Program-made: the position numbers and the translations under genes
The notes under the pieces: model-generated
Told to the model about the DNA's origin: nothing
Databases searched by the model: none
The model's input: only the letters and a program-made list of their open reading frames with translations
Origin: JACKBK01 sp963707275
Lineage (GTDB): Bacteria; Chloroflexota; Anaerolineae; JAAEKA01
NCBI GenBank assembly: GCA_963707275.1
Contig: CAVPPH010000003.1
Coordinates: 62,001-126,000, forward strand
Reading direction: 5' to 3'
Length of the DNA stretch: 64,000 nucleotides
Part shown: piece by piece, positions 35,959 through 45,600 of the stretch
Layout: each line of letters opens with the position of its first letter
Numbering within the stretch: the first letter of the stretch is position 1

Positions 35959-37522
35959 ATGTCCCCTAAACACCCCAAAGCGTGGCTCGCGCTGATCGTC
36001 GCGCTTTACCTGCTGCTGGCTGCGGTCTACGCTGTGCAAGTGCCAGCCTGGCAGGCGCCTGACGAGCCGGCGCATTACAATTACATCCACGAGCTTGCCA
36101 CCACCGGCCAGTTTCCGGTGCTGCGCATGGGCGACTACGACCAGGCAGCGCTGGACCAACTCAAGGCCGCCGGGTTTCCCTCCGATCTTTCCATCGCCGG
36201 CGTGCGCTACGAAGCGCATCAGCCGCCGCTGTATTATCTGCTGGCCGGCCCGGTGTTTCGCGCCACAGGCGGGAGGTTGATCGCGCTGCGGCTGTTCTCG
36301 GCCTTGCTGGGCGCGCTGCTGGTGGTGCTGGTCTACGCCATCGCCGCGACCATCTTCCCAGGTCGGCTGCATCTGGCGCTGGGAGCGGCCGCGTTCACTG
36401 CCTTCCTGCCGATGCACCTGGCAATGACGGCATCGGTCAACAACGATGCGCTGGCCGAGGTACTGCTGGCCGCGATCCTATTGCTGTCGCTCCGTTATGT
36501 CAAAACGGTTGTCGTGGACTCCACAACGCCCGGCGCAGTCAGCGTCTTGCTGATCGGCCTGCTGCTCGGCCTGGCGTTGATCACCAAGGTCAGCGCGTAT
36601 GTGGCGGTCCCCATCGTTTTCGCCGCCCTGCTGATCGGCTGGTACGAAAGCCGCCGCATCCAGCCACGTCCAGTCCATGCTTCCCGTTTCGCGTTTCACG
36701 CCCTCCTCGTCGCCGTGCCCGCCCTGCTGATCGCCCTTCCCTGGTACGCGCGCAACGCCTCAGTCTACGGCCACATGGATTTCCTGGCGCGTCGCTGGCA
36801 TGACACGGTGGTGGTCGGCCAGTTGCGCACGGCTGACCTGCTGGGACAGGCGGGTCTCGGCGCGACGCTGGAACGTTTCATCGTCTGGAGCCACGACAGC
36901 TTTTGGGGCGTCTTCGGCTGGATGGGCGTCTGGATGGACAGCCGGGTTTACACACTGCTGCTGGCCTTCAGCATCGCCACACTGACCGGCTGCATCGTCT
37001 TGCTGTTGCGCAAAGCCCGCACCCGCCCCGAGTTCCCCAGTCCCCACTCCCCAGCCCCCACTCTCCAGCTTCCAGTCCTCACGATTCCGCCGCTGGGCCC
37101 TCGGCCTGCTGGCGCTGTCAGCGCTGTTGACAGCCGGCATCTACATGTCCTACAATCTGATCTTCGTCCAGCCACAGGGACGCTACCTGTTCCCTGCCCT
37201 GCCTGCCATCGGGCTGGCGATCGCGCTGGGCTGGCAGGAGGCGCTGCGACCGGCTACGGCTCGCTGGACTGGTATCGTGCTGATCGTATCGGCCGCGCTG
37301 GCCGGGCTGATCGGCTGGCTGCGACAGGGCGTCAACACGTGGAGCGTCACGCTGCTGGGCGGGGCGGGCGCGGCGCTGCTTGTCTGGTCGCTGGCCGCGC
37401 TGCGAATTGCGCCCATCTGGCGACGACGACTGACCGCGGCCGCGTTTGTCCTGCCATTTGCGTTGCTGGCGTTGCTGGACGCGGCCGCGCTGGTGTGGTT
37501 CATCCTGCCACAGCTCGCGTGA
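35959..37522 (+). CDS. DUF2142/glycosyltransferase-39-like membrane protein (one frameshift)
   Basis: About 520 residues with ten or more hydrophobic segments. The first loop has the family motif VPAWQAPDEPAHYNY, with the acidic pair seen in polyprenyl-phosphate-sugar glycosyltransferases and DUF2142. The downstream half (SYNLIFVQPQGRYLFPALPAI) has the usual Q-x-R-Y motif. The frame breaks between about 37020 and 37095, where a C-rich repeat tract has entered the gene; the frame resumes FRRWALGLLALSALLTAGIYM. Whether the gene is intact depends on this region. The likely role is transfer of sugars to lipids or proteins at the outer membrane face; the sugar is unknown. Confidence 0.7.
37028..37078 (+). 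repeat. C-rich tract inside the DUF2142 gene
   Basis: CCCCAGTCCCCACTCCCCA followed by GCCCCCACTCTCCAGCTTCC, in frame as PEFPSPHSPAPTLQLP in a loop between membrane segments. The same kind of tract is intergenic elsewhere in the window, so this looks like an insertion into the coding region. Confidence 0.6.
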
Positions 37523-37667
37523 CCGCCCATTGAACCTGCCGGACGGCTTGCGAGTGGTGGATGCGACTACCGCTGCGCCTTGGCCGCCAGCGCCGCCTAT
37601 GGTTGACACCTGCGCCTGCGCCTGCGGCTTGGCCGCATGTGCAGGTGAACCACAGGCTGATACACCA

Positions 37668-37685
37668 AACCTGCTCAAGCAGGTT
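37668..37685. repeat. Hairpin between the DUF2142 gene and the permease gene
   Basis: AACCTGCT-CA-AGCAGGTT, a perfect 8-bp inverted repeat. It has no T tract, so terminator function is doubtful. Confidence 0.5.
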
Positions 37686-37764
37686 CCAGAACACAACCAT
37701 CGTCACACCCGTCACCCATTCCGTATCCGGCAGCTTGCTTTAGCATGCTTTGCCCCGTACCAGA

Positions 37765-37782
37765 CTGCGGTTTCAACCGCAG
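37765..37782. repeat. Hairpin immediately before the dppB-type start
   Basis: CTGCGGTT-TC-AACCGCAG, ending 8 bases upstream of ATG37791. It would cover the normal ribosome-site position, and no other Shine-Dalgarno is visible, so it may limit translation. Confidence 0.5.
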
Positions 37783-37790
37783 GCGCCCAG

Positions 37791-38708
37791 ATGCTGTCCT
37801 TCATCTTCCGCCGCCTGACGTTCATCATCGTCGTCGCCATTGCCATCGTCTTCTTCGTCTTCCTTGGCATGCGCATGACGCGCAACTCCACCGCGCCGCG
37901 CGGCGATTTCCGCATCGTCAGCCACGCGCAAGCCGCTGTCGAGGACACGGAACAATTCCTCGCCAACGCGGTCAAAGGTGATTTCGGCACCGTGCAGATC
38001 AGTCGGGATCGCACCGTCCCAGTGACGCAGGTGCTGCTGGATACCTATTTCAAGAGCATGGGGCTCCTGATCACATCGCTCATCGTTTCGCTGGCCATCG
38101 GTCTCCTCATCGGCACGCTTGCGTCGCTGCGCCAATCGTCCACAGCCTCCTTTGTGCTGCTGTCGGCCACAGTTATCGGCATCAGCATCCCGTCGTTCTT
38201 CATTGCCATGCTGCTGCAGGTGCTGGCCATCAACCTGATTCAGCGCTATGGACTACGCATCGCCTTTACCGGCGGCTTTGGCTGGGACTGGCGGCACATG
38301 ATCTTCCCGGTGATCGTGCTCTCTGCCCGCCCGGTGGCCTACATAACCCGAGTCACCTTTGTCACGCTGGGCGCCATCTTCTTCGAAGACTACATTCGCA
38401 CGGCCAACGCCAAGGGGCTGAGCCGCCGCCAGGTCGTCAACACCCACGCACTGCGCAACGCGGCCGTGCCGATCCTGACCGCCGGCGCAATCTCACTGCG
38501 CTTCGCGCTGGGAGCGTTGCCGGTCGTCGAGTTCTTCTTCGGCTGGCCTGGCCTGGGCGACCGCATGCTGACCGGCATCCGTAACGGCGAGGTCGAGGTT
38601 GTCGCGACCCTGGCCCTGGCGCTAGGCACGACGTTTCTGATCGTCAACCTCGTCCTCGACGTGCTCTACCGCTACATCGATCCGAGGATGCGCGACACGG
38701 TGGCGTAG
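37791..38708 (+). CDS. DppB-type peptide ABC transporter permease
   Basis: A 305-residue permease of the binding-protein-dependent (BPD) family. It starts LSFIFRRLTFIIVVAIAIVF, the usual first helix of DppB/OppB. The EAA-like loop EDYIRTANAKGLSRRQVVNTHALRNAAVPIL is clear (quoted as EDYIRTANAKGLS then RRQVVNTHALRNA), and the C-terminal signature EFFFGWPGLG follows. The large periplasmic loop between helices 1 and 2 is shorter than in OppB. It is followed 27 bases later by a DppC-type permease fused to a peptidase-like domain. No ATPase or solute-binding protein is in the cluster, so these must come from elsewhere. Confidence 0.88.
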   Translation: MLSFIFRRLTFIIVVAIAIVFFVFLGMRMTRNSTAPRGDFRIVSHAQAAVEDTEQFLANAVKGDFGTVQISRDRTVPVTQVLLDTYFKSMGLLITSLIVSLAIGLLIGTLASLRQSSTASFVLLSATVIGISIPSFFIAMLLQVLAINLIQRYGLRIAFTGGFGWDWRHMIFPVIVLSARPVAYITRVTFVTLGAIFFEDYIRTANAKGLSRRQVVNTHALRNAAVPILTAGAISLRFALGALPVVEFFFGWPGLGDRMLTGIRNGEVEVVATLALALGTTFLIVNLVLDVLYRYIDPRMRDTVA

Positions 38709-38715
38709 CTTGCCA

Positions 38716-38729
38716 CCTGCAACTTGCAA
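38716..38729. repeat. Short palindromic repeat family E, copy 1
   Basis: CCTGCAACTTGCAA, directly upstream of the fusion permease start. An identical 14-mer is at 56116-56129, also in a gene leader. Confidence 0.5.
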
Positions 38730-38735
38730 TCCGTC

Positions 38736-41231
38736 ATGAGCAACCCAACCCGCTCCCTCAAACGCATCCTCAACGGCCGGCCAGACTACAACGAGCTGTT
38801 GAAGCCGCCGCGCCCGGATGACGAAGAGCCAGAGCAGCGTAAGCCAGCCGCCCGTCGCAACTTCACGCCGCGCAAGTTGATCCAGAACATCCCGCTGATG
38901 ACCGGGCTGGCCATCGTTGTGCTGCTCTTCTTCATCGTGCTCTTCGGCCCACTGTGGGCGCCGGAAAACCCCTACCTCGTCGGCACCACCACCCTGACCA
39001 TGGTCGACGGCGAATTGCAATCGCCCCCCTTCCCGCCCTCCGAAACTAACCCGTTGGGCAGCGACCAGTGGGGCCGGGACATCCTCAGCCTGCTGCTCTA
39101 CGGCACGCGCAACACGCTGGTCGCGGCGATCTTCATCACGCTGGCGCGGGTCCTGCTCGGCACCACGCTGGGGATCATCGCCGGCTGGAACCAAGGCAAA
39201 ACCAGCGACCAGGCCATCATGGGCACCATCGGCATCACCACATCGATCCCGTTGCTGCTGACCGGCATGCTGCTGATCTTCGCGCTGGACATCCGGCGCG
39301 GCATCATCGTCTTCCTGATCGCGCTCTGCGTCGTCGGCTGGGGCGAGATCGCGCAGTACATCCGCGGCGAGTTCATCGTCCTGCGCCAGCGTTCATTCAT
39401 CGAAGGCGCGCGCGCCATGGGTCTAACCGGCGCGCAGACCGCCATTCGCCACGTGCTGCCCAACATCCTGCCCGCGCTGGTCGTCATCACGCTGCTGGAA
39501 ATGGGCGCAACGCTGCTGCTGCTGGGCGAGTTGGGCTTCGTCGGCGTGTTCATGGGCGGCGGCACGGCCCAGGAGAGCAACTTCATCACCTCGGCCAGCA
39601 TCCCCGACATCCCCGAGTGGGGAGCGATGATGGCCGACAGCCGGGTCTGGGCCAGGGGCCGTCCGTGGATGGTCTTCTATCCAGCGCTGGCGTTCTTCCT
39701 GGCGGTGCTTGGCTTCAACGCGTTGGGCGAGGGCTTGCGGCGGCTGATGGAGCGCGGCAGCTTCAACACCAACTTCATCCTCAGCAAGAACATGCTGCTG
39801 ATCGTTGCGGTCGTCATCGCAGCCACCTGGTACATCGTCGGCCACGTCGGCCCGGCCCCCTCGTATGCGCAGCTCGCGCGCAATTTCGACGGCGAGGCGG
39901 CGCTGGCCGAAGCCAACACCATCGTCGCGTTTGGCGATCGGCGACCGGGAACGACTGGCAACGACCAGACCGCCGACTTCATCGCCGCACGCTTCGAGGA
40001 GTACGGTATGCAACCGGGCGGCGGCGGTCGCTCCTTCTTCCAGACCTTCGAGACCTCGCTGGTCGAGTCGCTCTCGCCGCCACAGCTTGCCCTGCTGGAC
40101 GCGGCCGGCCAGCCGCTGGCCCAGTTCAGCCACCTGAACGACTTCGCTTTCCGCATCGACGGTCACGGCGGCAGCGGCGCGGCCACGGCCCCGGTCACGG
40201 TCGTCACCTTCGATCCCCAGCAACGCCAGTGGCCAGTTGAGGGCTTCGCGGGCATGGATCTGCGCGACCAGATCGTGCTGATCCTGGGCGACAACGCGCC
40301 CGACGATTTCTCCACCGAAGCGCTGATCCGCGGCGCGCGCGCAGTGTTGACCGTCGACGACGACGCGTACGGCCTGCGCGATCAGGTGCAGCTTGCCACG
40401 CTGGGTCAGGACTACGTGCGCCGGCCAACGCTGCCGGTCCTCGCCATCACGCCCGACGCGGCCGAGCGGCTGCTGGCAGCCAGCGGTTCCAGCCTGGCAA
40501 CGGTCCAAAGCAGCATTGACGCCCAGAGTGGACAGACGCCGTGGCAGCTCACGCCACTGGCCAGCCAGGCGCAGGTCGCTGTCGATCTCAGCGAACCGCG
40601 CAAGGTCGAGCTGCGCAACGTGATGGGCATGTATCCCGGTCAGGACGTGGCGCTCAACCGCGAGCTGCTGGTGGTGCTGGTCCCCTACAACTCGCTGGGC
40701 AACGCATCGGCCAACGGCACGGTATTCGATGCTGCCGACGAGGGCGCCAGCGCGGTGGCAACGATACTGGAGATCGGCCGGCTGTGGCACGAGCAGGACT
40801 ACACGCCACGGCGCACAGTGCTCTTCGTGGCGCTGACCGGAACAGACCTGACCTATTCCGGCGCAGAGGCGTTTGCCAACAACTACGCCGGCCCGGCCGC
40901 CACGCTGGTTGACGTGGCCGGGTTCAGCCTGACGCACCTGGCGGCCGGCGGCGACGAGTTGGAGATCAGCGACGCACCGGCGCGGGTGGCCGACCTCTTC
41001 GAGAGCAACGCCGGCGCGCTGGATGTGGCGGTGCAGCGCGGCGAGCCGCTGAGCGGTCGCTATCAGGAGACGCTGCGCCGCAGCCTGCCGGTCATCGTGG
41101 TACAGCGCGTCGACTCGGACGTGTCGTTGGCAGGCGACACGGTGGACCGGCTTGACCCGGACAAGCTGCGCGAGGCTGGTGAGGCGGTCAACCTGACCCT
41201 CATCACCGCCAGCCGGGACGCAAGCTGGTGA
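38736..41231 (+). CDS. DppC-type ABC permease fused to an inactive-looking M28 peptidase domain
   Basis: An 831-residue protein. Residues ~1-350 are a complete DppC/OppC permease: the N-terminal OppC-type helix near 45, NPLGSDQWGRDILSLLLYGTR, and the EAA loop EGARAMGLTGAQTAIRHVL. An extra helix (about 354-373) would place the rest outside the cell. Residues ~375-831 align with M28 aminopeptidases: FGDRRPGTTGNDQTADFIAA, a PA-like insert, then the catalytic region. The metal ligands are lost: the HYD position is VPYNS, GANDNASG is DAADEGASAV, and EEQGL is TGTDL. This permease-pseudopeptidase fusion is not one I know. It is probably a substrate-binding or docking domain for the neighbouring active peptidase; that is inference. 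Confidence 0.82.
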   Translation: MSNPTRSLKRILNGRPDYNELLKPPRPDDEEPEQRKPAARRNFTPRKLIQNIPLMTGLAIVVLLFFIVLFGPLWAPENPYLVGTTTLTMVDGELQSPPFPPSETNPLGSDQWGRDILSLLLYGTRNTLVAAIFITLARVLLGTTLGIIAGWNQGKTSDQAIMGTIGITTSIPLLLTGMLLIFALDIRRGIIVFLIALCVVGWGEIAQYIRGEFIVLRQRSFIEGARAMGLTGAQTAIRHVLPNILPALVVITLLEMGATLLLLGELGFVGVFMGGGTAQESNFITSASIPDIPEWGAMMADSRVWARGRPWMVFYPALAFFLAVLGFNALGEGLRRLMERGSFNTNFILSKNMLLIVAVVIAATWYIVGHVGPAPSYAQLARNFDGEAALAEANTIVAFGDRRPGTTGNDQTADFIAARFEEYGMQPGGGGRSFFQTFETSLVESLSPPQLALLDAAGQPLAQFSHLNDFAFRIDGHGGSGAATAPVTVVTFDPQQRQWPVEGFAGMDLRDQIVLILGDNAPDDFSTEALIRGARAVLTVDDDAYGLRDQVQLATLGQDYVRRPTLPVLAITPDAAERLLAASGSSLATVQSSIDAQSGQTPWQLTPLASQAQVAVDLSEPRKVELRNVMGMYPGQDVALNRELLVVLVPYNSLGNASANGTVFDAADEGASAVATILEIGRLWHEQDYTPRRTVLFVALTGTDLTYSGAEAFANNYAGPAATLVDVAGFSLTHLAAGGDELEISDAPARVADLFESNAGALDVAVQRGEPLSGRYQETLRRSLPVIVVQRVDSDVSLAGDTVDRLDPDKLREAGEAVNLTLITASRDASW

Positions 41232-41238
41232 GGCTCGT

Positions 41239-42502
41239 ATGACCCGTAACGCGATTCGCATTGCCTGGACGATCACCAGCATCGCCGCGCTGGCGCTGCT
41301 GGCGCTTACCGTCGCGCTGGCGATGCGCGCCCGTTCGTTGCCGGACACAGCAGCCGCGCCGCTTGTGGCAGCTACCGCACCAGCGGAAGAAAGCGCGCCT
41401 GCAGCCGCGCCGACGCGCATCGCCGCGACCGGCCCGACTGACAACGGCCTGATCGCCTTCGGATCCGACCGCGACGGCAACCCCGAGATCTACGTCATGC
41501 AAGCCGACGGGTCGGACCCGCGGCGCATCACCGAAGACCCGGCCGAAGACCGCTCGCCATCCTGGACGCTGGACGGCAGCCGGCTGGTGTGGCTGCGCAT
41601 CGAGCAAACCACCGACGCCGCGCCCGGCTGGGCAGCCATGAGTGCGGCCGCGGATGGCAGCGACCAGCGCGCCGTCATCCGCGGCGCCGGCTGGCCCATC
41701 GCCGCCGCCGAGAACCCGGTGGCCGACCAGGCAGCGCTCTACATCGTGGAAGATGCCAACGAAAATGGCGAGCCAGATCTGGAGGATGAGCACCGCCTGC
41801 TGCGGATCGATCTGGCCAATCCCGACGCGCAACCGGTCGATCTGCTGGCCGGGCTGGAAGGAGTCACGCCCAGTCCGCTTTTCGGCAACGGCGTCCTTCA
41901 GTGGTCGGCTGACGGCGCGACGCTCTTTTCACTGTTGGCAGTGAACGATGAGGTCGGACTCTATGCGCTGCCAGTGGCCGGCGGTGCGCCAGAGCTGGTC
42001 AGCGCCGGCCAGGTGGAGATGGCCGCGCTGTCGCCCGACGGCCAGCGGATGGCGATCTGGCGAGCGTTCGAGGACACGGGACGCAGACAGCGGCGCCTCT
42101 ACTCGCTTGACCTGGAAACCGGCCTTGAGACGCAGTTTCAGATGGGTGGGCTCGCATTTCAGAACTCTCACCGGCCTGCAGTGGAGCCGTGACGGCAGCC
42201 AACTGGTGTTCGCCGGGTTCACCGGATCGTCCGCACCCAACATTTTCATCCTGGATGTGGCGCGCGATGAACTGGACGCGGTGTCGCAACGGGTGGCCGA
42301 CCCGGCGTTCACGCCCGCTATGTCGCCCGATGGCCAGCAGGTCATTTTTGCCGCCCAGCCCTTCCGCGCCGTCGGCCAGAGTTTCGAGCCAGCCGGCGAC
42401 TCCAATCTGTGGCTGGTAGACGACCTGGGCAGCAACCCGGCGCAGGTCACCGCTGACCAGGGCAACAACTACGACCCGGCCTGGCAGCCGCTGTTCCGAT
42501 AG
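41239..42502 (+). CDS. Membrane-anchored PD40/TolB-like beta-propeller protein (one frameshift)
   Basis: About 420 residues. An N-terminal helix (TSIAALALLALTVALAM, about residues 14-30) anchors it, then an Ala/Pro-rich linker and PD40 repeats: LIAFGSDRDGNPEIYVMQ, SPSWTLDGSRLVW, ALSPDGQRMAIW, LQWSRDGSQLVFAG and AMSPDGQQVIFAA. The break near 42166 (CAGAAC-T-CTCACC) is one extra base; deletion gives FQNLTGLQWSRDG. It starts 7 bases after the fusion permease and is followed by the giant peptidase, so it is likely part of the same extracytoplasmic system. Propellers of this type bind proteins or peptides. Confidence 0.78.
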
Positions 42503-42519
42503 CGCCGCAGCAGACGTAC

Positions 42520-42618
42520 AACGATTTTTCAAATCGTTGCGGCCACTCGACCCGGCCACGACGACTGACCTCGCTGTGTGTACGCCAGGCGGACGATTTG
42601 GAAAATCGTCCTACAACC
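42520..42618. repeat. REPIN-like paired hairpin element, family A copy 2
   Basis: Left hairpin AACGATTT-TTC-AAATCGTT (42520-42538), right hairpin GGACGATT-TGGAA-AATCGTCC (42591-42611), then ctacaacc, as in copy 1. It fills the gap between the PD40 gene stop (42502) and ATG42628 of the peptidase gene. Confidence 0.72.
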
Positions 42619-42627
42619 AGAAGTTCT

Positions 42628-45600
42628 ATGACCGACTCATCCACCAACCATCGCCGGCTGCTCATCATCGTCTGGATCGCGCTTTTCGTCTGGGGCGCGG
42701 GCCTGGCGTATTGGTGGAATGGGCAGAACCAGCGCATCGCCCAGCCTGGTGTCGTCGTCGGTGACAGCGCCCCGGCTGTGGTCGATGTCGCGCCAGGCGA
42801 CGACGTCGCCAGCGAGCCTGCTGCTGCCGAAGTTGTCGTCGCGCCCGTCGGCGAGTCGTGGTGGATCAGCGACGCGACCGATGACCCGTCCAGCGGCGTC
42901 GATTATCTCGCCCTGGCGCGCAGCTTCGATGGTGCGGCCGCGCAGGCGCGCATCGCCGAACTGGCTGCGCCGCCCTTCGATGGCCGGCGCGCCGGCACCA
43001 CAGGCGGCCAGGCTGCGGCCAGCGCCATCGCCGACGCCTTCGCGCAATATGGATTGCAACCCGCCGGCGATGTACAGACTGACGGCAGTCGCAGCTACTT
43101 CCAGCAGTTCCCTCTCGACTTCTTTGTGACTTACACCGCACCGCCGCTGCTGGAGGTGTTTGGCCCCGACGGCCAGGCCGCCGGACCGTATGAGTTCCGC
43201 CACGACTACAGCTCCTACGTGCGCAACTACGCCGGACAAGGCGAGGCCGAGGGACCGGTGGTCTGGGCAAACTACTGCCGCCACGAGGACTTCGACGTCA
43301 TCGATGCGGTCGGCGCGGTGGCGCTCTGCCGGCTGAACGGCGGCGAAGACCCGACGCGCAACGCGCTGGAGCACGGCGCGGCCGGCCTGCTGCTGATCGG
43401 CGACCCGGCCGCGCAGCCCATCGACCGCATCGGCCGCTACAACGTACCGCTGGTGCCCGTGCCGCTGCCCACCTTCCTCATCGACCCGTCGGTCGTGGAC
43501 GACCTGCTGGCCGGCAGCGGCTACACGGTCGATGACCTGTCGATCCAGTTCGCTGGCCTGCCGCTGCAGACGACCGCGCATCTGAGCGTCGCGCTGGAGC
43601 AAGAGACGGGCGTCAACGGGCGCAACGTCCTCGGCATTCTGTCAGGCAGCGATCCGGCCTTCGCCGGCGAGGTCGTGATCGTCGGCGGGCACTACGACCA
43701 TCTGGGCAGCGACCCGGACGGCGAGCTGTGTATGCGAGCCGCCGTCGACGCGACGCCTGATTGCCAGCAGATCGACGGCGCGGTCTACTGGGGCGCCAAC
43801 GACAACGCCTCCGGCATCGCGACCGTACTGGAGATCGCCCGAACGTGGCACGAGGCCGGCTTTCAGCCGCGTCGCAGCGTCCTCTTCGCTGGCTGGGACG
43901 CCGAAGAACAAGGGCTGTGGGGATCGATCCACTACGCCGAAAACCCGGTTGTGCCGTTGGACGATACCGTCGCCATGCTGAATCTGGACATGGTGGGCGC
44001 GGGCGTCGATACCCTGTCGGTGGACGGGCCGGGACCGGTGGCCGACCGGTTGATCGGCCTTGCGCCGACCTTTGGCATCACCACGACACTGACTGACATC
44101 GGACGCAGCGACCACGCGCCCTTCCGCTTCTCCGGCGTCGATGCCTCGATGCTGATCTGGTTCGGCGATGACGAGGAGAACAGCCCCAAGCTGGCGCATT
44201 ACCACCGGCCGCTGGACACGCCAGCGGTGATCGAACCGGCAAAGCTGCAGGCCGCAGGCGAGTTGGCCAACATGACGCTCCTCAGCCTGGCCGCAGCCGA
44301 ACCGGAGCTGTCCACGCTGCTGAATCAGCGCGCGCAGGCCGTCAACGCGGGCGACCGCAGCGCGTTCCTCGCGACCAGCACGCCGGGCCAGCGGGCCGCC
44401 GACGGCGGCTGGTGGGACACGCTGGCAACCAACCCGCCCGAAAGCCTGGCGGCCAGCCTGGTCGATGCCGTGGTGGCTGGCGATGTGGCAACCACCACCG
44501 TGCGCTACGACGTCACCCCGACCAGTGGGCGTACGGCGCGCGTCGATGGCGTGCTGCGGCTGGTGCGCAACGGCGACCGGTGGCTGGCGGACGGGCCGGC
44601 CCTGAGCAGCCTGGCGGGCGACCGGCTGACGCTGGACTTCGCACCCAGCCTGGCCGCACTGGCGCCGGACGTGCTGGCGCGTGCGTCCAGCCAGCGGGCA
44701 GCCATCGCACGCCAGCTTGGTTTGCCGGCGCGCCAACCGGCCGGACGGCTGACTCTGCATTCGTCGCACGAAAGCCTGCAAGCCGCCGCCGGGCTGACGC
44801 TGCCAGAAACGCTCACCGCCTGGGCCGCCGGCGACGAGGCGCACGTCGTCGCGCGCGCCGACATCACCCGCACGGTCGCATTGACCGATGCGCTGACCCT
44901 GCTGACGCTGGCGCAGACCGGCCTCAGCGAGGCGCAGGCGCCCTGGCTGTGGCGCGCGCTGCCGGACTATCTGGCCGCGCAGCCGGACCAGGAGGCGCTG
45001 GCTGAGAAATACCTGTCGGTGCTGCGCCAGATGCTGCAAAACCCTGCCCCCTTCAGCGTGGCCGATTTCCCATCCGCCTTGAGCGACGAGGCGGGCACGC
45101 CCTTCTGGGATGCCGCGGCCTGGGCGATGACCGGCTATCTGTTGGAGCAACACGGCGCTGACAAGGTTGGCGATCTGGCGACAGCGCTGGCGCGTTCGCA
45201 GGACGTTGAGCGGGCGTTTCAGACAGCGCTGGGCCAGTCGGCTGCTGACTTCGACGCAGGCTGGTTCGAAGGCTGGCGCAGCCGGATCGCTGGCGCGCAG
45301 GCGCAGATCGACGACCTGCTGGCGCGGCGGCAGACCGCTGTCGTGACCGGCGACCGGAACGCGTTCCTGGCTACCAGCGACCCCACCGATCCGACGACGC
45401 TGATCGACGACGCGGCCTGGTTCGACCGCAGCCAGAACCTGGCGACCCCGCTGACCGGATTCGAGCTGACGGGCCAGCTCAAGGGGCTGACGGCTGGCGG
45501 CATGCTGGCAGACGTGACGGCAACCTGGCAGGTGGCCAACGGCAAACCGCTTCAGGCCAGGCAAACGGTCTGGCTGCCGCTGCGCGACGGCGAGCTGACC

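Noticed and set aside
39423..41480. Long minus-strand open frame (about 685 codons) opposite the fusion permease gene
   Set aside because: It is a GC-rich shadow of the plus-strand gene: His/Arg/Gly-rich composition, no family pattern, while the plus frame matches DppC and M28 all along.
42598..42627. TTG start of the giant peptidase inside the family A repeat
   Set aside because: ATG42628 gives a normal N terminus just before the membrane helix; the upstream codons are repeat DNA.
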